The notes under the pieces: generated by a model
What the model was told of the DNA's origin: nothing
Seen by the model: only the letters and a program-made list of their open reading frames with translations
Databases searched by the model: none
Assembly (NCBI GenBank): GCA_028641055.1
Contig: CM054060.1
Span: 309,304,949 to 309,368,948, forward strand
DNA: 64,000 bases
From: Alopecurus myosuroides
Lineage: Eukaryota > Streptophyta > Magnoliopsida > Poales > Poaceae
Direction of reading: 5' to 3'
Shown: positions 53,915 through 63,994 of the stretch, in pieces
Layout of the letters: each line of letters opens with the position of its first letter
How positions within the stretch are numbered: position 1 is the stretch's first letter
Made by a program: the position numbers and the translations under genes

Positions 53915-54817
53915 ATGGGTAAAACTCGTGATGGGAAGGTCCCCATATTGCCATCCACTACAAGGAGAGGTACATCTCTGAACACCTCCGTTGCTCTCTA
54001 TTCACCATCTGTTATGAGTAAGCTTCTTACTCCACCACATGCTACACACACTGTTACTTCTACTGAGTCTGAAAATACTTCTGATACTTTTGATGATGCT
54101 TCTAATGTTCTTGACGATACTGGTTCACTAGGTCCTTTCCTAGATGCTACAATTGCTAAATCCAAACAAATTGAAAATGCTGAAATTCCTGTTGAAAATG
54201 CCAGTACACCTGTTAATTCACCTGAGTTTATTGAATATCTTTATGAAACCTACATTGCACTTAATGATGACTTTATTGAAGAAGCTCATGCTACTACTGG
54301 TGCAAGTGCTCTTAACAGTCTTCTTGCAAGACATGTTGTTAAATATAAATCTTCTCTTGATGCTAAGTTTGCTCCATCTCCCATACACATTAGAGACAAG
54401 GATTATGATTTCTCTCTAGATTTATCTTATATATCTATTGTTAAGAAGGATACTTTTTGTGAAACTGAAAGTAAAAGTGCTATGGAACACATGAATGAGC
54501 TTTCATCTTTGAGTAGTTTATTTTCTGATTATACTAAGTTGCGTACTTATTTTGTTACCAAGATCTTCCCTTTCTCATTGAAAGATGAAGCTAAAACTTG
54601 GTCTAACAATTTTTCACCTGGATCTATTACTAGTCCTATGGATTTGGTTAATTCTTTCTTTCAAAAATATTTTCCTACTAGTGCTCAACATGCTATTGTG
54701 CAGGATATCTTTAACTTTGAACAAATTGAAGGAGAGAAATTGCCTGAATCTTGGTCAAGGTTTTGTTCTTTAATAAGATCTAGCCTTGGCAATCCATTAC
54801 CTAAAATGAGCTCCTAG
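53915..54817 (+). pseudogene. G3 gag (N-terminal part and gag core)
   Basis: The ATG at 53915 (Met-Gly-Lys-Thr-Arg-Asp-Gly) is about 90 bases after the LTR and is followed by 300 open codons. The first ~120 residues are Ser/Thr-rich. From about residue 200 the retrotransposon gag core appears: a Tyr-Phe-Val-Thr-Lys-Ile-Phe-Pro-Phe-Ser-Leu-Lys helix, Asp-Glu-Ala-Lys-Thr-Trp, Asn-Ser-Phe-Phe-Gln-Lys-Tyr-Phe-Pro and Glu-Ser-Trp-Ser-Arg-Phe. This is typical of Athila-like gag. A frameshift near 54805 brings the stop, and the protein continues in another frame from 54820. Confidence 0.82.
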
Positions 54818-54819
54818 AT

Positions 54820-55846
54820 ATATTTTATAATGGACTAACTGTTGAATCTAGGACATACCAGGATAGTTGTGGTCATTGTGTTTTTAGGAAAAGAACTCCA
54901 GAAGAAGCTCGAGAATTATTAACTAAAATAGCCAAAAATAATGATGATTGGAATATACCTGAGCCTACACCAACACCAGAGCGAACACCAATACCAACAC
55001 CCAAGAAGAGAGGGATGATTTAATTAAATGATGAAGTCATGAAGTAAGCCAAGAAATCTCTTAAAGAGACGGGTATTAAATTTAAAGATGTGAAGAATTT
55101 ACCTCCTATAGAAGAATTATGTAAGCCAATTCCTCATCCATCAATAGTTGAGGTACACTCCCTCCAGTATTTTGACAATAGATATATTCCCTATTCTAAA
55201 TCACCTGATCAATGCTTAGATGAATTTGATAATTATGTTGTTAAGCAAGATAATTTTAATTTAAGAATGCAGAATCATCTAATGGAAAACTCTAGAGTTA
55301 TTGATAATTTGCATGGTATTATTGAGAGAACCTCTAATGATGTTAAAGTGCTTGTTAAACATTTTCATATGGTTCAAACTCAAATTGATCAACTCACTAA
55401 AGTGCAAAAAGATATGCTAGGTAATGCTTCAAGACAAAAAAAAATGTTTGTGAAATAATTACTAGAAGTGGTGTTTCTACTCAGGAACCTTGTATCCCAA
55501 AGGACATCCTAAAAGAATTGAACAAGATTCTAAGCAACCTAAAAATAGTATTTCTCCTTCTAAGAAAAAGAAGAAGAGACATAAAACTGTTGTAGAATCT
55601 CCTAAACCTGCTAAAGATCCTAATAGTATATCTATTTCTGATGCTGAAACTAAAAGTGGTAATGATAAAAGTGATGCTTTTGATAAACAAGAAACTGTAG
55701 CTGAACCTGAAAATCAAACTAAAACTGTGAAGTATACTAAGGAGGATTTCATTGCTAATAAACATGGTAAAGAAAGAGAACCTTGGGTACAAAAACTAAT
55801 GCCTTTTCCTAATAAGAAACTTATCAAAGGAAGAAGAACATTATAA
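54820..55846 (+). pseudogene. G3 gag C-terminal part, several frames
   Basis: 54820-55021 continues gag (Glu-Ala-Arg-Glu-Leu-Leu-Thr-Lys-Ile) into a Thr/Pro repeat (Pro-Thr-Pro-x-Pro-x-Arg-Thr-Pro-Ile-Pro-Thr-Pro), then a TAA. 55090-55458 is a helical coiled-coil-like segment rich in His, Asn, Val and Gln. 55490-55846 is a Lys-rich linker (Ser-Lys-Lys-Lys-Lys-Lys-Arg) that normally sits between gag and protease. No zinc knuckle is seen, as is common in Athila gag. Two stops and one frameshift separate the pieces. Confidence 0.72.
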
Positions 55847-55983
55847 GAAGTTCTGTGAGTGGATGAAACCTTTGTTTTTGCAAATTTCTTTGACTGATGC
55901 TATTAACCTGCCTCCTTATTAAAAAATATATGAAAGATATTGTCTCTAACAAAAGGAATATTCCTAATTAGGAAATTTCTACT

Positions 55984-56300
55984 ATGGTTGTTAATTACTC
56001 TTTTAGCGGTAAGGTTCCAAAGAAGCTTGAAGACCCTAGTATTCCTACTATTCCTTGTTCCATTAAAAATAATTATGTTAGAACTGCTCTATGTGACTTG
56101 GGAGCAGGAGTTAGTGTTATGCCTTTCTCTCTTTATAAGAGGCTCTCTCCGGAAAAATTGATACACACTGATATATCTTTGCAAATTGTTGATCAATCTA
56201 CTGCTATTCATGTTGCTATATGTGAGAATGTTCTTGTTCAAGTGGCTACTGGTTTTTTGATATTAACTGACTTTCTTGTGTTGGAAATGCCTGAAGATGC
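55984..56300 (+). pseudogene. G3 aspartic protease, truncated
   Basis: The ORF contains Thr-Ile-Pro-Cys-Ser-Ile and the catalytic Cys-Asp-Leu-Gly-Ala-Gly-Val-Ser-Val-Met-Pro motif near 56090-56120, then Leu-Tyr-Lys-Arg-Leu. It ends at Leu-Val-Leu-Glu-Met-Pro-Glu-Asp-Ala, just before the usual Leu-Gly-Arg-Pro-Phe block, where the sequence changes to Copia B. The catalytic Asp is kept. Most of the second half of the domain is missing. Confidence 0.8.
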
Positions 56301-56344
56301 CCTTGACTTCGAGGTTGTATGTTGGTCTGGGCCGCAGCAGTCGG

Positions 56345-56737
56345 TTCGGGATACCCTGGTATCTAGAGGCCCAACAATGTTTATGCTAAATATGTTGTTA
56401 CTTCTTATGGTGATTATTATCATTGGACTAGTTGGATTCCTAAGACCCTTGTTACTAACAAAAGAGAACCCATTGAAGGATGGGTACCTAAATCAAGAAA
56501 TTTTTCTCTTGTAGGGAAGTTCTTCCGGGTAGGGTAGATAGACGGTGGATAGTTGTGCATCCCAACATATGACCGGAAGCAAGGACGCACTAAGTAATCT
56601 TGAACCTCCATCACCATATCTCAATTGTGTCACTATTGGTGATAATTTTGAGCTAAGCTATTGGGACGAGGCAAGGTGGCTATCTCCAATGATTTATTAA
56701 TTGAGAATGTCCTTCTTGTTGAGTCCCTTGGATACAC
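56345..56737 (+). pseudogene. Copia B gag tail and protease
   Basis: One frame gives Val-Tyr-Ala-Lys-Tyr-Val-Val and Trp-Thr-Ser-Trp-Ile-Pro-Lys-Thr-Leu-Val-Thr-Asn-Lys, the segment before protease in this lineage. From 56545 another frame gives Val-Asp-Ser-Cys-Ala-Ser-Gln-His-Met-Thr-Gly, the protease site, but the Gly that normally follows Asp-Ser is missing. Frameshifts continue to 56737. Confidence 0.75.
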
Positions 56738-57568
56738 TTGATGTGTGTTCTTCAACTTGCAAATTGTGGTTTTTCCTCTTTCTTTAATAAAGAAAATGTG
56801 ATTGTCACTTGGGAAACAACTCTTAAAGTAGCCTTTGTTGGGTTTGCCAAGAACGACATGTATGTAGTGGACTTCTCTAAAGGAGACATGTGTGCCGCGA
56901 CATGCCTAATGGCTAAAGTTGACGTGGGTTGGCTTTGGCACCGCCGGTTAGCCCACACCAATATGCGGATGTTGCATGACCTTCAAAGTGGAAATCGTGT
57001 TCTAGGACTAACCAAGGCTAAGTTTTCTAAAGATCGTGTGTGTAGCTCTTGCGCCTTTAGGAAGCAACATGGAGAACTCCACCCAACCAAGACAACCATC
57101 TCCACCACAAGAATTCTCGAACTTATTCATTTGGATCTCTTTGGTACACTATCCGATGATAGTCTCAGAGGAAATAAGTATTTCTTGGTGATCGTGGATG
57201 ACCACTCAAGATATTGTTGGGTGTATTTATGTAAGAGAAAGAGTGAGACTCAAAAGAGAGCCATCGAGTTCATCACATTGGTTGAGCGCCAACACGATGC
57301 TAGCATCATGGACATCTGGAGTGATAATGGATCGGAGTTCAAGACCTACACCGTTGAGGACTTTCTAAGTGAAGAGGGCATTGCTCACCAATATTCCACT
57401 CCCTATACCCCTCAACAAAATGGTGTAGCAGAGAGGAAGAACCATACCTTGATGGATGCGGCTAGGACAATGATTGTGGAGTTCTCCTCTCCTTATAATT
57501 TTTGGGCCGAAGCACCATCTCCACCACATGTAATGCCACCAACCGGTTATACCTTCGCAAGATATTGA
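56738..57568 (+). pseudogene. Copia B GAG-pre-integrase and integrase
   Basis: An open frame of 276 codons. Trp-Leu-Trp-His-Arg-Arg-Leu-Ala-His and Cys-Ser-Ser-Cys mark the GAG-pre-integrase/zinc-binding part. The integrase core has Leu-Asp-Leu-Phe-Gly, Val-Asp-Asp-His-Ser-Arg, Trp-Ser-Asp-Asn-Gly-Ser-Glu-Phe and Pro-Gln-Gln-Asn-Gly-Val-Ala-Glu-Arg-Lys-Asn. The Asp-Asp-Glu catalytic set is present. The frame is lost after 57530 within Asn-Phe-Trp-Ala-Glu-Ala. Copia A has the same region with a substituted catalytic Asp. Confidence 0.88.
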
Positions 57569-57569
57569 A

Positions 57570-58250
57570 CAAGACTCCCTATGAGATTCTCACAGGAAAG
57601 AAGCCGGACATATCTTACTTCAAAGTCTTTGGTTTCAAGTGATTCATTCGTAATAAAGGTAAACTTTTGTCAATGTTTGAGACCAAATCTTATGAGGGCA
57701 TATCTTTGGTTATGCCACAAATGCTCACGCCTATAGATTCTACAACAAGTACACCGGACAAGTTGAAGAAGTTATAGACGTGGTGTTTGATGAGGATAAT
57801 GGCTCCCAAGGGGGTTGTATAGATCATGGTGTTGTAGGAGATGCAATTCCTCCAATCGTCATAAGAAGAATGGGTATTGGTGAAATAATCCACATTGAGG
57901 GTTACCGGATGACGGGGGGAGAAGGACTATGCTCTACTAAAGTGGAGGCATTAACTACACCCATTTATACACAAGCTACCTAACAAGATGCACCAAGCCC
58001 TGAAGCTAATGAGCGGCCAAGCTAATGAACAAGGCCAAGCTAATAAACAAGGCCAAGCTACCAATCAAGGCCAAGATCAAGGTCCTCTCATTGTTGAGAG
58101 AGCTCAACCTAGTGGTGATCCTTCACCCATTGTTGATCAAGGCCAAGATGAAGATGGACATGACTCTGATGAAGAAGGTGATTCTCAAGCCATATCCAAG
58201 GAATCTTTGGAGGAGATGCTAGCTCGTAGAGCAAAGAGAAGGCTAGAAAA
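57570..58250 (+). pseudogene. Copia B integrase C-terminus and repeat-bearing linker
   Basis: 57570-57790 holds the frameshifted integrase C-terminal part. 57780-57983 and 57988 onwards code a linker with a tandem repeat of an 18-base unit (aacaaggccaagctaat type, 58012-58082), read as Gly-Gln-Ala-Asn-x-Gln, and then acidic Ser/Asp/Glu runs. Copia A has a Gln/Ser-rich linker in the same place (21487-21711). Confidence 0.7.
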
Positions 58251-59370
58251 TCTTGAGTGTGCGGGTCACACGGAGGACAAGATTCTTGGGCAAGTTCGTG
58301 GAAAGGTCGTCACTAGAAAGCAATTGTCGGATTTTAGCAAGACTCATGCTTTCGTCTCTTTCATTGAGACCAAGAAAAATTATGAAGCTCTCAAAGATCA
58401 ATATTGGCTTGAAGCCATGCATGATGAACAAAACAACTTCGAGCTCAACAAGGTTTCAAAGTTAGTGCCAAGACCAAAGGATTGCAAGAACGTTATTGGC
58501 ACCAAATGGGTGTTAAAGAACAAGCAAGACAAATATGGTATCGTCATTCGCAACAACGAGAGATTGGTGGCTCAAGTGTTTCTCAAGTCAAAGGTGTTGA
58601 TTTCGGTGAAACCTTTGCTCCCGTAGCTCGTCTTGAATCTATTCGCATCTTACTTGCTTATGCATCTCATGATAATTTCAAGTTACAACAAATGGATGTT
58701 AAGAGTGCTTTCCTAAATGTTCCCATTAATGATTTAGTATATGTCAAGCAACCTCCAAGCTTCGAGGGTCCCAACCACCCCGATTATGTCTATGAACTCG
58801 ATAGGTGCTCTATGGACTTAAACAAGCTCCACGTGTGTGGTACGAGCACCTTAAAGATTTTTTAGTGGATTTTGGGTTTAATGTTGGTTTAATAGATCCC
58901 ATCCTCTTTACCAATATGGTTGGAGGTGACTTGTTCATATGCCAACTCTATGTGGATGACATCATTTTTGGGTCTACTAACACTTTGTTCAATGAAGAGT
59001 TTTGCAAGCTAACGACCGATAGGTTTGAGATGTCCATGATTGGGGAATTGGAGTATTTCCTTGGATTTCAAGTCAATCAATATCATGAAGGAACCTTCAT
59101 CAAATAAGCCAAGTACACCCAAGACATGCTCAAGAGATTCAATATGCATGATGCCAATCCTATGAAGACTCCCATGTCCACAACCCTTGACTTGAAATCC
59201 GATCCGAATGGTAAAGAGGTAGATCAAAAGTTACATCGCTCCATGATTGTCTCTTTGCTTTACCTTTGTGCATCTAGATCGAATATCATGTATAGTGTTG
59301 GTAAATGTGCAAGGTTTCAAGCCTCTCCGAGGCAAAGTCATTTGGAAGCGGTTAAACGAATCTTTTGATA
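58251..59370 (+). pseudogene. Copia B reverse transcriptase
   Basis: The RVT_2 domain spreads over three frames. 58251-58626 has Trp-Leu-Glu-Ala-Met-His-Asp-Glu and Gly-Thr-Lys-Trp-Val-Leu-Lys-Asn. 58575-58865 has Val-Asp-Phe-Gly-Glu-Thr-Phe-Ala-Pro-Val-Ala-Arg and Met-Asp-Val-Lys-Ser-Ala-Phe-Leu-Asn. 58805-59107 has Tyr-Gly-Leu-Lys-Gln-Ala-Pro-Arg and the catalytic Tyr-Val-Asp-Asp at 58949-58960. The fingers-to-thumb part runs to 59368 after a stop at 59105-59107. Catalytic residues remain, but frameshifts near 58575 and 58815 and two stops make it inactive. Confidence 0.9.
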
Positions 59371-59893
59371 TTTAGTTCATATCCCAAATTTTGGTCTTTG
59401 GTATCCCAAGGGTAAGTTTTCATCTCATTCGGATGTTGATTATGTGGGAGAGAAGACGGATAGTAAGTCCACATCCGGGGGTTGCCAATTCCTTGGTCTC
59501 TCTTTGGTGCGTTGGTCTTCCAAGAAGAAAAATTACATTGCTCTCTTCACCACCGAGGACAAGTGCATCTCTGTGTCTAGTTATTGTGCTCAATTGCTTT
59601 GGATGAGGCAAACTTTGAAGAATTATGGTATTATTTTTTACAAAGTGCCCCTTCTATCTGACAATGAAAGTTCTATCAATATCGCCTACAACCCCGTTCT
59701 TCACTCCAAGATGAAGCACATCGAGATTCCTCATTATTTTATTCGGGATTGTGTTGAGAAGGGTGATATTGATCTCTCATATGTGTCAACCAAAGATAAA
59801 CTTGCGGATATCTTCACGAAGGCCCTTGATGAACCAAGATTTCGAGCTTTGAGGAATGACCTAAATGCCATAGATTTGTCTAACTTCACTTGA
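59371..59893 (+). pseudogene. Copia B RNase H
   Basis: 59444-59893 is an open frame with Gly-Glu-Lys-Thr-Asp-Ser-Lys-Ser-Thr-Ser-Gly-Gly, Trp-Ser-Ser-Lys-Lys and Leu-Ser-Asp-Asn-Glu-Ser. It ends Lys-Leu-Ala-Asp-Ile-Phe-Thr-Lys-Ala-Leu, the standard end of Copia RNase H. The first catalytic Asp region (Ser-Asp-Val-Asp-Tyr) lies just upstream in the same frame at about 59427-59443. It ends at 59893. Confidence 0.85.
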
Positions 59894-59953
59894 CACATTG
59901 CATACATACCTCCATTACACGTGTTATTTGGTTTGGATGTAGGCATGGACATA

Positions 59954-59962
59954 GGGGGAGCA
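59954..59962 (+). promoter_or_regulatory. Candidate polypurine tract of Copia B
   Basis: AGGGGGAGC about 60 bases after the RNase H stop. Sireviruses often have one or more such tracts before the 3' LTR. No LTR start (TG) directly adjoins it, so this may be an internal copy. Confidence 0.4.
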
Positions 59963-59999
59963 TAACTCAATTCACGAGTCAACACTCCTCTTATTATGC

Positions 60000-61736
60000 G
60001 AAAATCAGAAGAAAAAAATTGCATATCTAGTCATTGCGTGACTTATTGTGCTTAATTGTGAGCAGTGTTTTTGGTCCCAAGATACATCTTCGTGGCTCCA
60101 AGGCACACACTCAAACATGGTGTCTACGGCCATCGACCTTATTTTTAGAGAAGTTGGTTCTCATTTGGTTCTTACTTTGCAAATTCTCGGCTTTATTTTT
60201 GTGGAAAGACGCCCATGTTTGGCTCTACTTCTTGGATCTTGCAAGGGTGGGTTCCCTTCCCTTTTGATCAGTTTCATATCCAACCCAAGCCAAAATCTCC
60301 TTTGTCCCCTAGCCTCTCTGAAAAATCTCTATGCACAAGCTATCACTTGATCTCATCTCGCGACAAATCCAGTTTCGGATTGGAACTTCCGCCCCCTGAG
60401 AAAATTCCTGGAATTTTCTGGGGAGCGAAACTTTTGGCTAGATACCGGAACTTCCGACCACTCGGGATTTTGCTGGTAGTTTTCCTCGGACGGAACTTCC
60501 GGCTCCCGCCCGGAACTTCCGGCCCTGCCGTCCAATTTTCCCAGCATATGTGCGGGAGTGGGATAGTTATGGCTCTATTCCACTTTCCCTATCCTCCTCC
60601 CACTCCCCACAATATCCAGCCGCCGCCCCCCCCCAGTGTTCTGCCGTCGTCTCCTTGCCGTCCTCCTCTCTGCCTCGACAAATTTGCCCCAGGAGGGGGC
60701 CGTCCTCTATCCCTTTCTCCTAGCCTCGAGTATCCCCTCCCTTCCCCTATTTCTCTAAGGTTTCTTCACATTTTGCAACCCTAGTTCTTCTCATGGGAGT
60801 GGAACCCTAGGACTAGATTTTTTATCCCAAACTTCATGGAGGATGTTTCCCCTCTAGTATGGATGCTATGCCTCCGTAATTTGTCTCAAAACTTGCATCT
60901 AGGTTTCGTGGCCAAGAAGTCTGTGGCCTCCAAACCTAATAAAACTCCAGTGTTTAATGCCCTCAGAAATAATCTGCTTACAAGATTGATTAGGTCATGT
61001 AATCAAATTATTCTTGCATGACACCAAACACCAGGATTTCACCACCTCACTTGATGTCTTCTTATCTTGTTTCCCTTCTGGGTTGCTTCTCTTGTAGCCT
61101 TGGTCATGTAGAAACGTGGACATAGAGTTTTGGAAAGATCATAGATAGTGATCACGGTTTATTATTGGTTCAAGAAGGTTGGTTTCCTCGTTTAGATTCA
61201 TCCTTTAGGACTGATGAGATCATTTAGTTATTCATGACTAACTTGCAGAAGTAAGATTATCATTTGTGTGATTTGGATACTCACCCTCTTTGAATTCTAG
61301 ATACCTAGTTGATTTCTCTAAAGTCGCTTATAGACTTGAGGTTAGGCTTGTTGAGAGTTAGTGTTGGTCATAACCAATTTTGGTTTGTCTTATCAAATTA
61401 TTAGGTTTGTAAGATACATCTTTTAAAGATCACTCCAAATGTACTCTCGAACATACGATCTAAACCTATTTCATCATGTCAAGTGACACATTAGTCACTT
61501 TTCTTCGTTTAAACTTTTGCGCCAAAATTTCCCTTAATTTTAGATGCATGCTATGCAAATGAACATATAATATTTAGATCCTAATAACCTCCCAAACCAT
61601 GGGACGTTACAATGACCCAAGACACTCCTCAGGAGGACTCACTTGAGCAGTTTGCGGAGGCTGTGGGCTACCCTCTTGGTTGATGGACTTGCCATGGCAT
61701 TGTACAATCTATGGACTATGATATGTTGGAGGAGCT
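60000..61736. other. Unresolved LTR-like region after Copia B
   Basis: 60360-60545 holds several GGAACTTCCG motifs, the mirror-strand form of the GGAAGTTCCG repeats in the Copia A LTR. 60590-60790 is C/T-rich, like a leader. The string GGGACGTTACA ends at about 61611 and looks like the TGTAACGTCCC start of a minus-strand LTR. 61612-61736 has a short open stretch (Met-Thr-Gln-Asp-Thr-Pro start) of unknown origin. I cannot fix element borders. Part of it is probably the Copia B 3' LTR. Confidence 0.4.
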
Positions 61737-63313
61737 TGATACGTCTCCAACGTATCTATAATTTCTGATGCTCCATGATGATATTATGCCAATTGCTACA
61801 TGTTTTCTCCCTTCTTTATAGCATTTTTACACGTTTTCCGGGACTAACCTATTAACAAGATGACAAGTGCCAGTTCCCTGTTTTCTGCTATTTTTTATTT
61901 CAGAAAAGTTGTTCTGGAAATATTCTCGGAATTGGATCCCACAAATCCCGAAGTTCCTATTTTCCCGGAAGCATTCAGAAGACCGAAGAGGAGTCGAAGA
62001 CGGGCACCATGGGGTGGCGCCCCCCCCACCCTTGGTCGCGCCAGGGGGTGGTGTGGGGCCCCTAGGGCTCCACCGCCTTTGACCTTTCGCCTATATATTC
62101 CCCTCAGATGGAAAACCTTAAGCACCTGATCAAATATCCCCGAAAAGTTCCGCAGCCGCCATCGTCGTCAACCCTAGATCATTGGGGCTATGAAGCTGTC
62201 TCTCGGCACCCTGCCGGAGAGGAGATCATCACCGGAGGCCTCTCCATCACCATGCCTGCCTACGGAGTGATGCGTGAGTAGTTCATCCTTGGACTACGGG
62301 TCCATAGCAGTAGCTAGATGGTTGTCTTCTCCTCATATGCCTCCATGTTTAGATCTCGTGAGCTGCCTAACATGATCGAGATTGTTCTTATGTAATTCTA
62401 TGTGCTGTGTTTGCTGGGATCCGATGAATATTGAACTTATGCCAAGTTGATTATAGTCTTTATTGCATATGTTATTTGTGATCTTGCATGCTTTCCGTTG
62501 CTAGTGGTTGCTCTGGCCAAGTAGTTGCTAGTGACTCCAAGAGGGAGTATTTATGCTAGATAGTGGGTTCATGCCTCCTTTCGCCTGTGGTCGAGTGACA
62601 AAAACGTGACGGGGGGATGTGTTGTTGCCACTAAGGAGAAAACAACGGTGTGAGTGCTCGCGTGTACAATCATTGCTTAAATTACACACATTGCTTAATG
62701 CGATTATCTGTTTCTTGCAATTAATACCTAAGGGGGTTCGGATGATAAACTGAGGGTGGATTATTAGTCATAGATGCAGTTGGATTACGGTCTATGTATA
62801 TTGTTGTATTCCCCGCACTAAATATCATAGTAGTCATCATGTCATGAATGTGCACTACGGTGGAACCTCTATTTGTCAATTGCCCAGCTGTAATTTGTTC
62901 ACCCAACATGCTATCTTTTATGGAGAGACACCACTAGTGAACATATGAACCACGGTCCATTTTCCTACACTATGAAACAAACCTCTACAATTTTCTTCTT
63001 TCTTTACTTACTGCAATCATACACCATTTTCCACACTATACGTCTAATCTTTGTTTTCAACAAGACCGGTGAGATTGACAACCTCACTATACCGTTGGGA
63101 CAAAGTATTTTGGTTGTGTTGTGTGCAGGTTCCGCGTTGTTGCTGACACGGGTGAGGCGCCGTCACCACCGTTAGTGTCATCAACCTTCCAAAGATCTTC
63201 TTTCTCCTACTAGACGGATAATGTTGGTTCTTAACTAAGGGGAAATTCCTACCGCTGTTTTCATCACACCCTCCTCTTGGGGTCTCCCAACGAGTGCAAG
63301 ATCTGCACCATCA
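61737..63313 (+). repeat. G4 5' LTR (1577 bp)
   Basis: From TGATACGTCTCC to GCACCATCA. TATA box CTATATATT lies at 62091-62099. Near-collinear with the G1 LTRs read on the other strand. The primer site TGGCGTCGTTGCC follows at about 63325-63337. Confidence 0.85.
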
Positions 63314-63466
63314 AGGACTTTTTTTGGCGTCGTTGCCAGAGAGAAAGAAGTCTTCTAGCAAGGGGAGTCTCTCACTCTCAACCTCTTTATATCAAAAACA
63401 CAAAAAAAAATAGTTTACTTCATAGATGTTATTTTTTATTTTCTGCTTTTAGTTTAATCTTTAATC

Positions 63467-63994
63467 ATGATTCTACCCAAGTTTACCTTGAAAGACGTAC
63501 CAATAGGTAGCAGTGATATAATTGGGAAAGATAATATTGGAGAGTTCTTTAATTATGTTAGTAGGCACAAAAAATTTGAGGATAGATCCTTAGCTGAACT
63601 TGCTCCAGATTATGAAACCGCTGCAGCATCTCTAGTTCATATGCTGGAAGCTAGGTTTGTTAACCTTAATCCCATCATACAACAAATGTTCCTCAACCTT
63701 GATAACATGAGGGATAGCGAAAAAAGAGAGTTTATCCTAGAAACTTTGTTTAAAGTATTTGGTGATGTTGCTATTGAGGCTAGAAAAGTTTTTAACCGAT
63801 TTGAGATGTCAGGGTCATGTGTAGATGTTAATAGCACACCGGGTAAATCGAACGATAAGGAAACTAAAATAACAACAGCCTTTAAATTGGTAGGAATGCA
63901 TGAAATTCTAGAAAAGAATTTTGGTTGGATTGTTCCTGCAAACCCATTTGATGAAAGTAGTGTGCCTAAAAGTGCTGATAAAAGGGACATCTAA
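63467..63994 (+). CDS. G4 gag-like ORF, same family as the G0 ORF
   Basis: The ATG at 63467 opens 175 codons: Pro-Lys-Phe-Thr-Leu-Lys-Asp-Val-Pro-Ile-Gly-Ser, a helical Ala/Glu/Leu middle with Leu-Glu-Ala-Arg-Phe-Val-Asn-Leu-Asn-Pro-Ile, and Phe-Gly-Trp-Ile-Val-Pro-Ala-Asn-Pro-Phe near the end. It aligns along its whole length with the decayed G0 ORF and lacks that copy's stops. The TAA at 63992-63994 occurs where the G0 copy continues, apparently because of a small deletion that shifts the frame, so the original protein was longer. I see no known catalytic motif; a gag-like or packaging role is inference. Confidence 0.65.
   Translation: MILPKFTLKDVPIGSSDIIGKDNIGEFFNYVSRHKKFEDRSLAELAPDYETAAASLVHMLEARFVNLNPIIQQMFLNLDNMRDSEKREFILETLFKVFGDVAIEARKVFNRFEMSGSCVDVNSTPGKSNDKETKITTAFKLVGMHEILEKNFGWIVPANPFDESSVPKSADKRDI

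Larger units (their letters stand above)
52414..56300 (+). mobile_element. Gypsy element 'G3' (Athila-like, Sabrina-like LTR), 5' part
   Basis: A 1413-bp LTR (52414-53826), a primer-site-like sequence, gag in several frames (53915-55846) and the start of the protease (55984-56300) are present. The element is cut shortly after Glu-Met-Pro-Glu-Asp-Ala in the protease flap region and abuts Copia B. No RT, integrase or 3' LTR is present. The LTR start TGATACGTCCAAAACG resembles the Triticeae family Sabrina as I remember it; treat the name as tentative. Confidence 0.8.
56345..60000 (+). mobile_element. Copia LTR retrotransposon 'Copia B' (Sirevirus-like), 3' part
   Basis: Gag tail, protease, GAG-pre-integrase, integrase, RT and RNase H occur in order from about 56345 to 59893, followed by a purine tract (AGGGGGAG near 59954). 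The 5' LTR and most of gag are absent. The protein style (Gln/Gly repeat linker between integrase and RT; RNase H with Ala-Gln-Leu-Leu-Trp-Met-Arg-Gln-Thr-Leu) matches the Sirevirus lineage. It overlaps Copia A in content, so it is a second element and not Copia A's missing 3' half. The 3' LTR boundaries are not resolved. Confidence 0.82.

Noticed and set aside
56738..59893. Copia B as the missing 3' half of Copia A
   Set aside because: Both contain protease, GAG-pre-integrase, integrase and the following linker, with clear sequence differences, so they are two elements.
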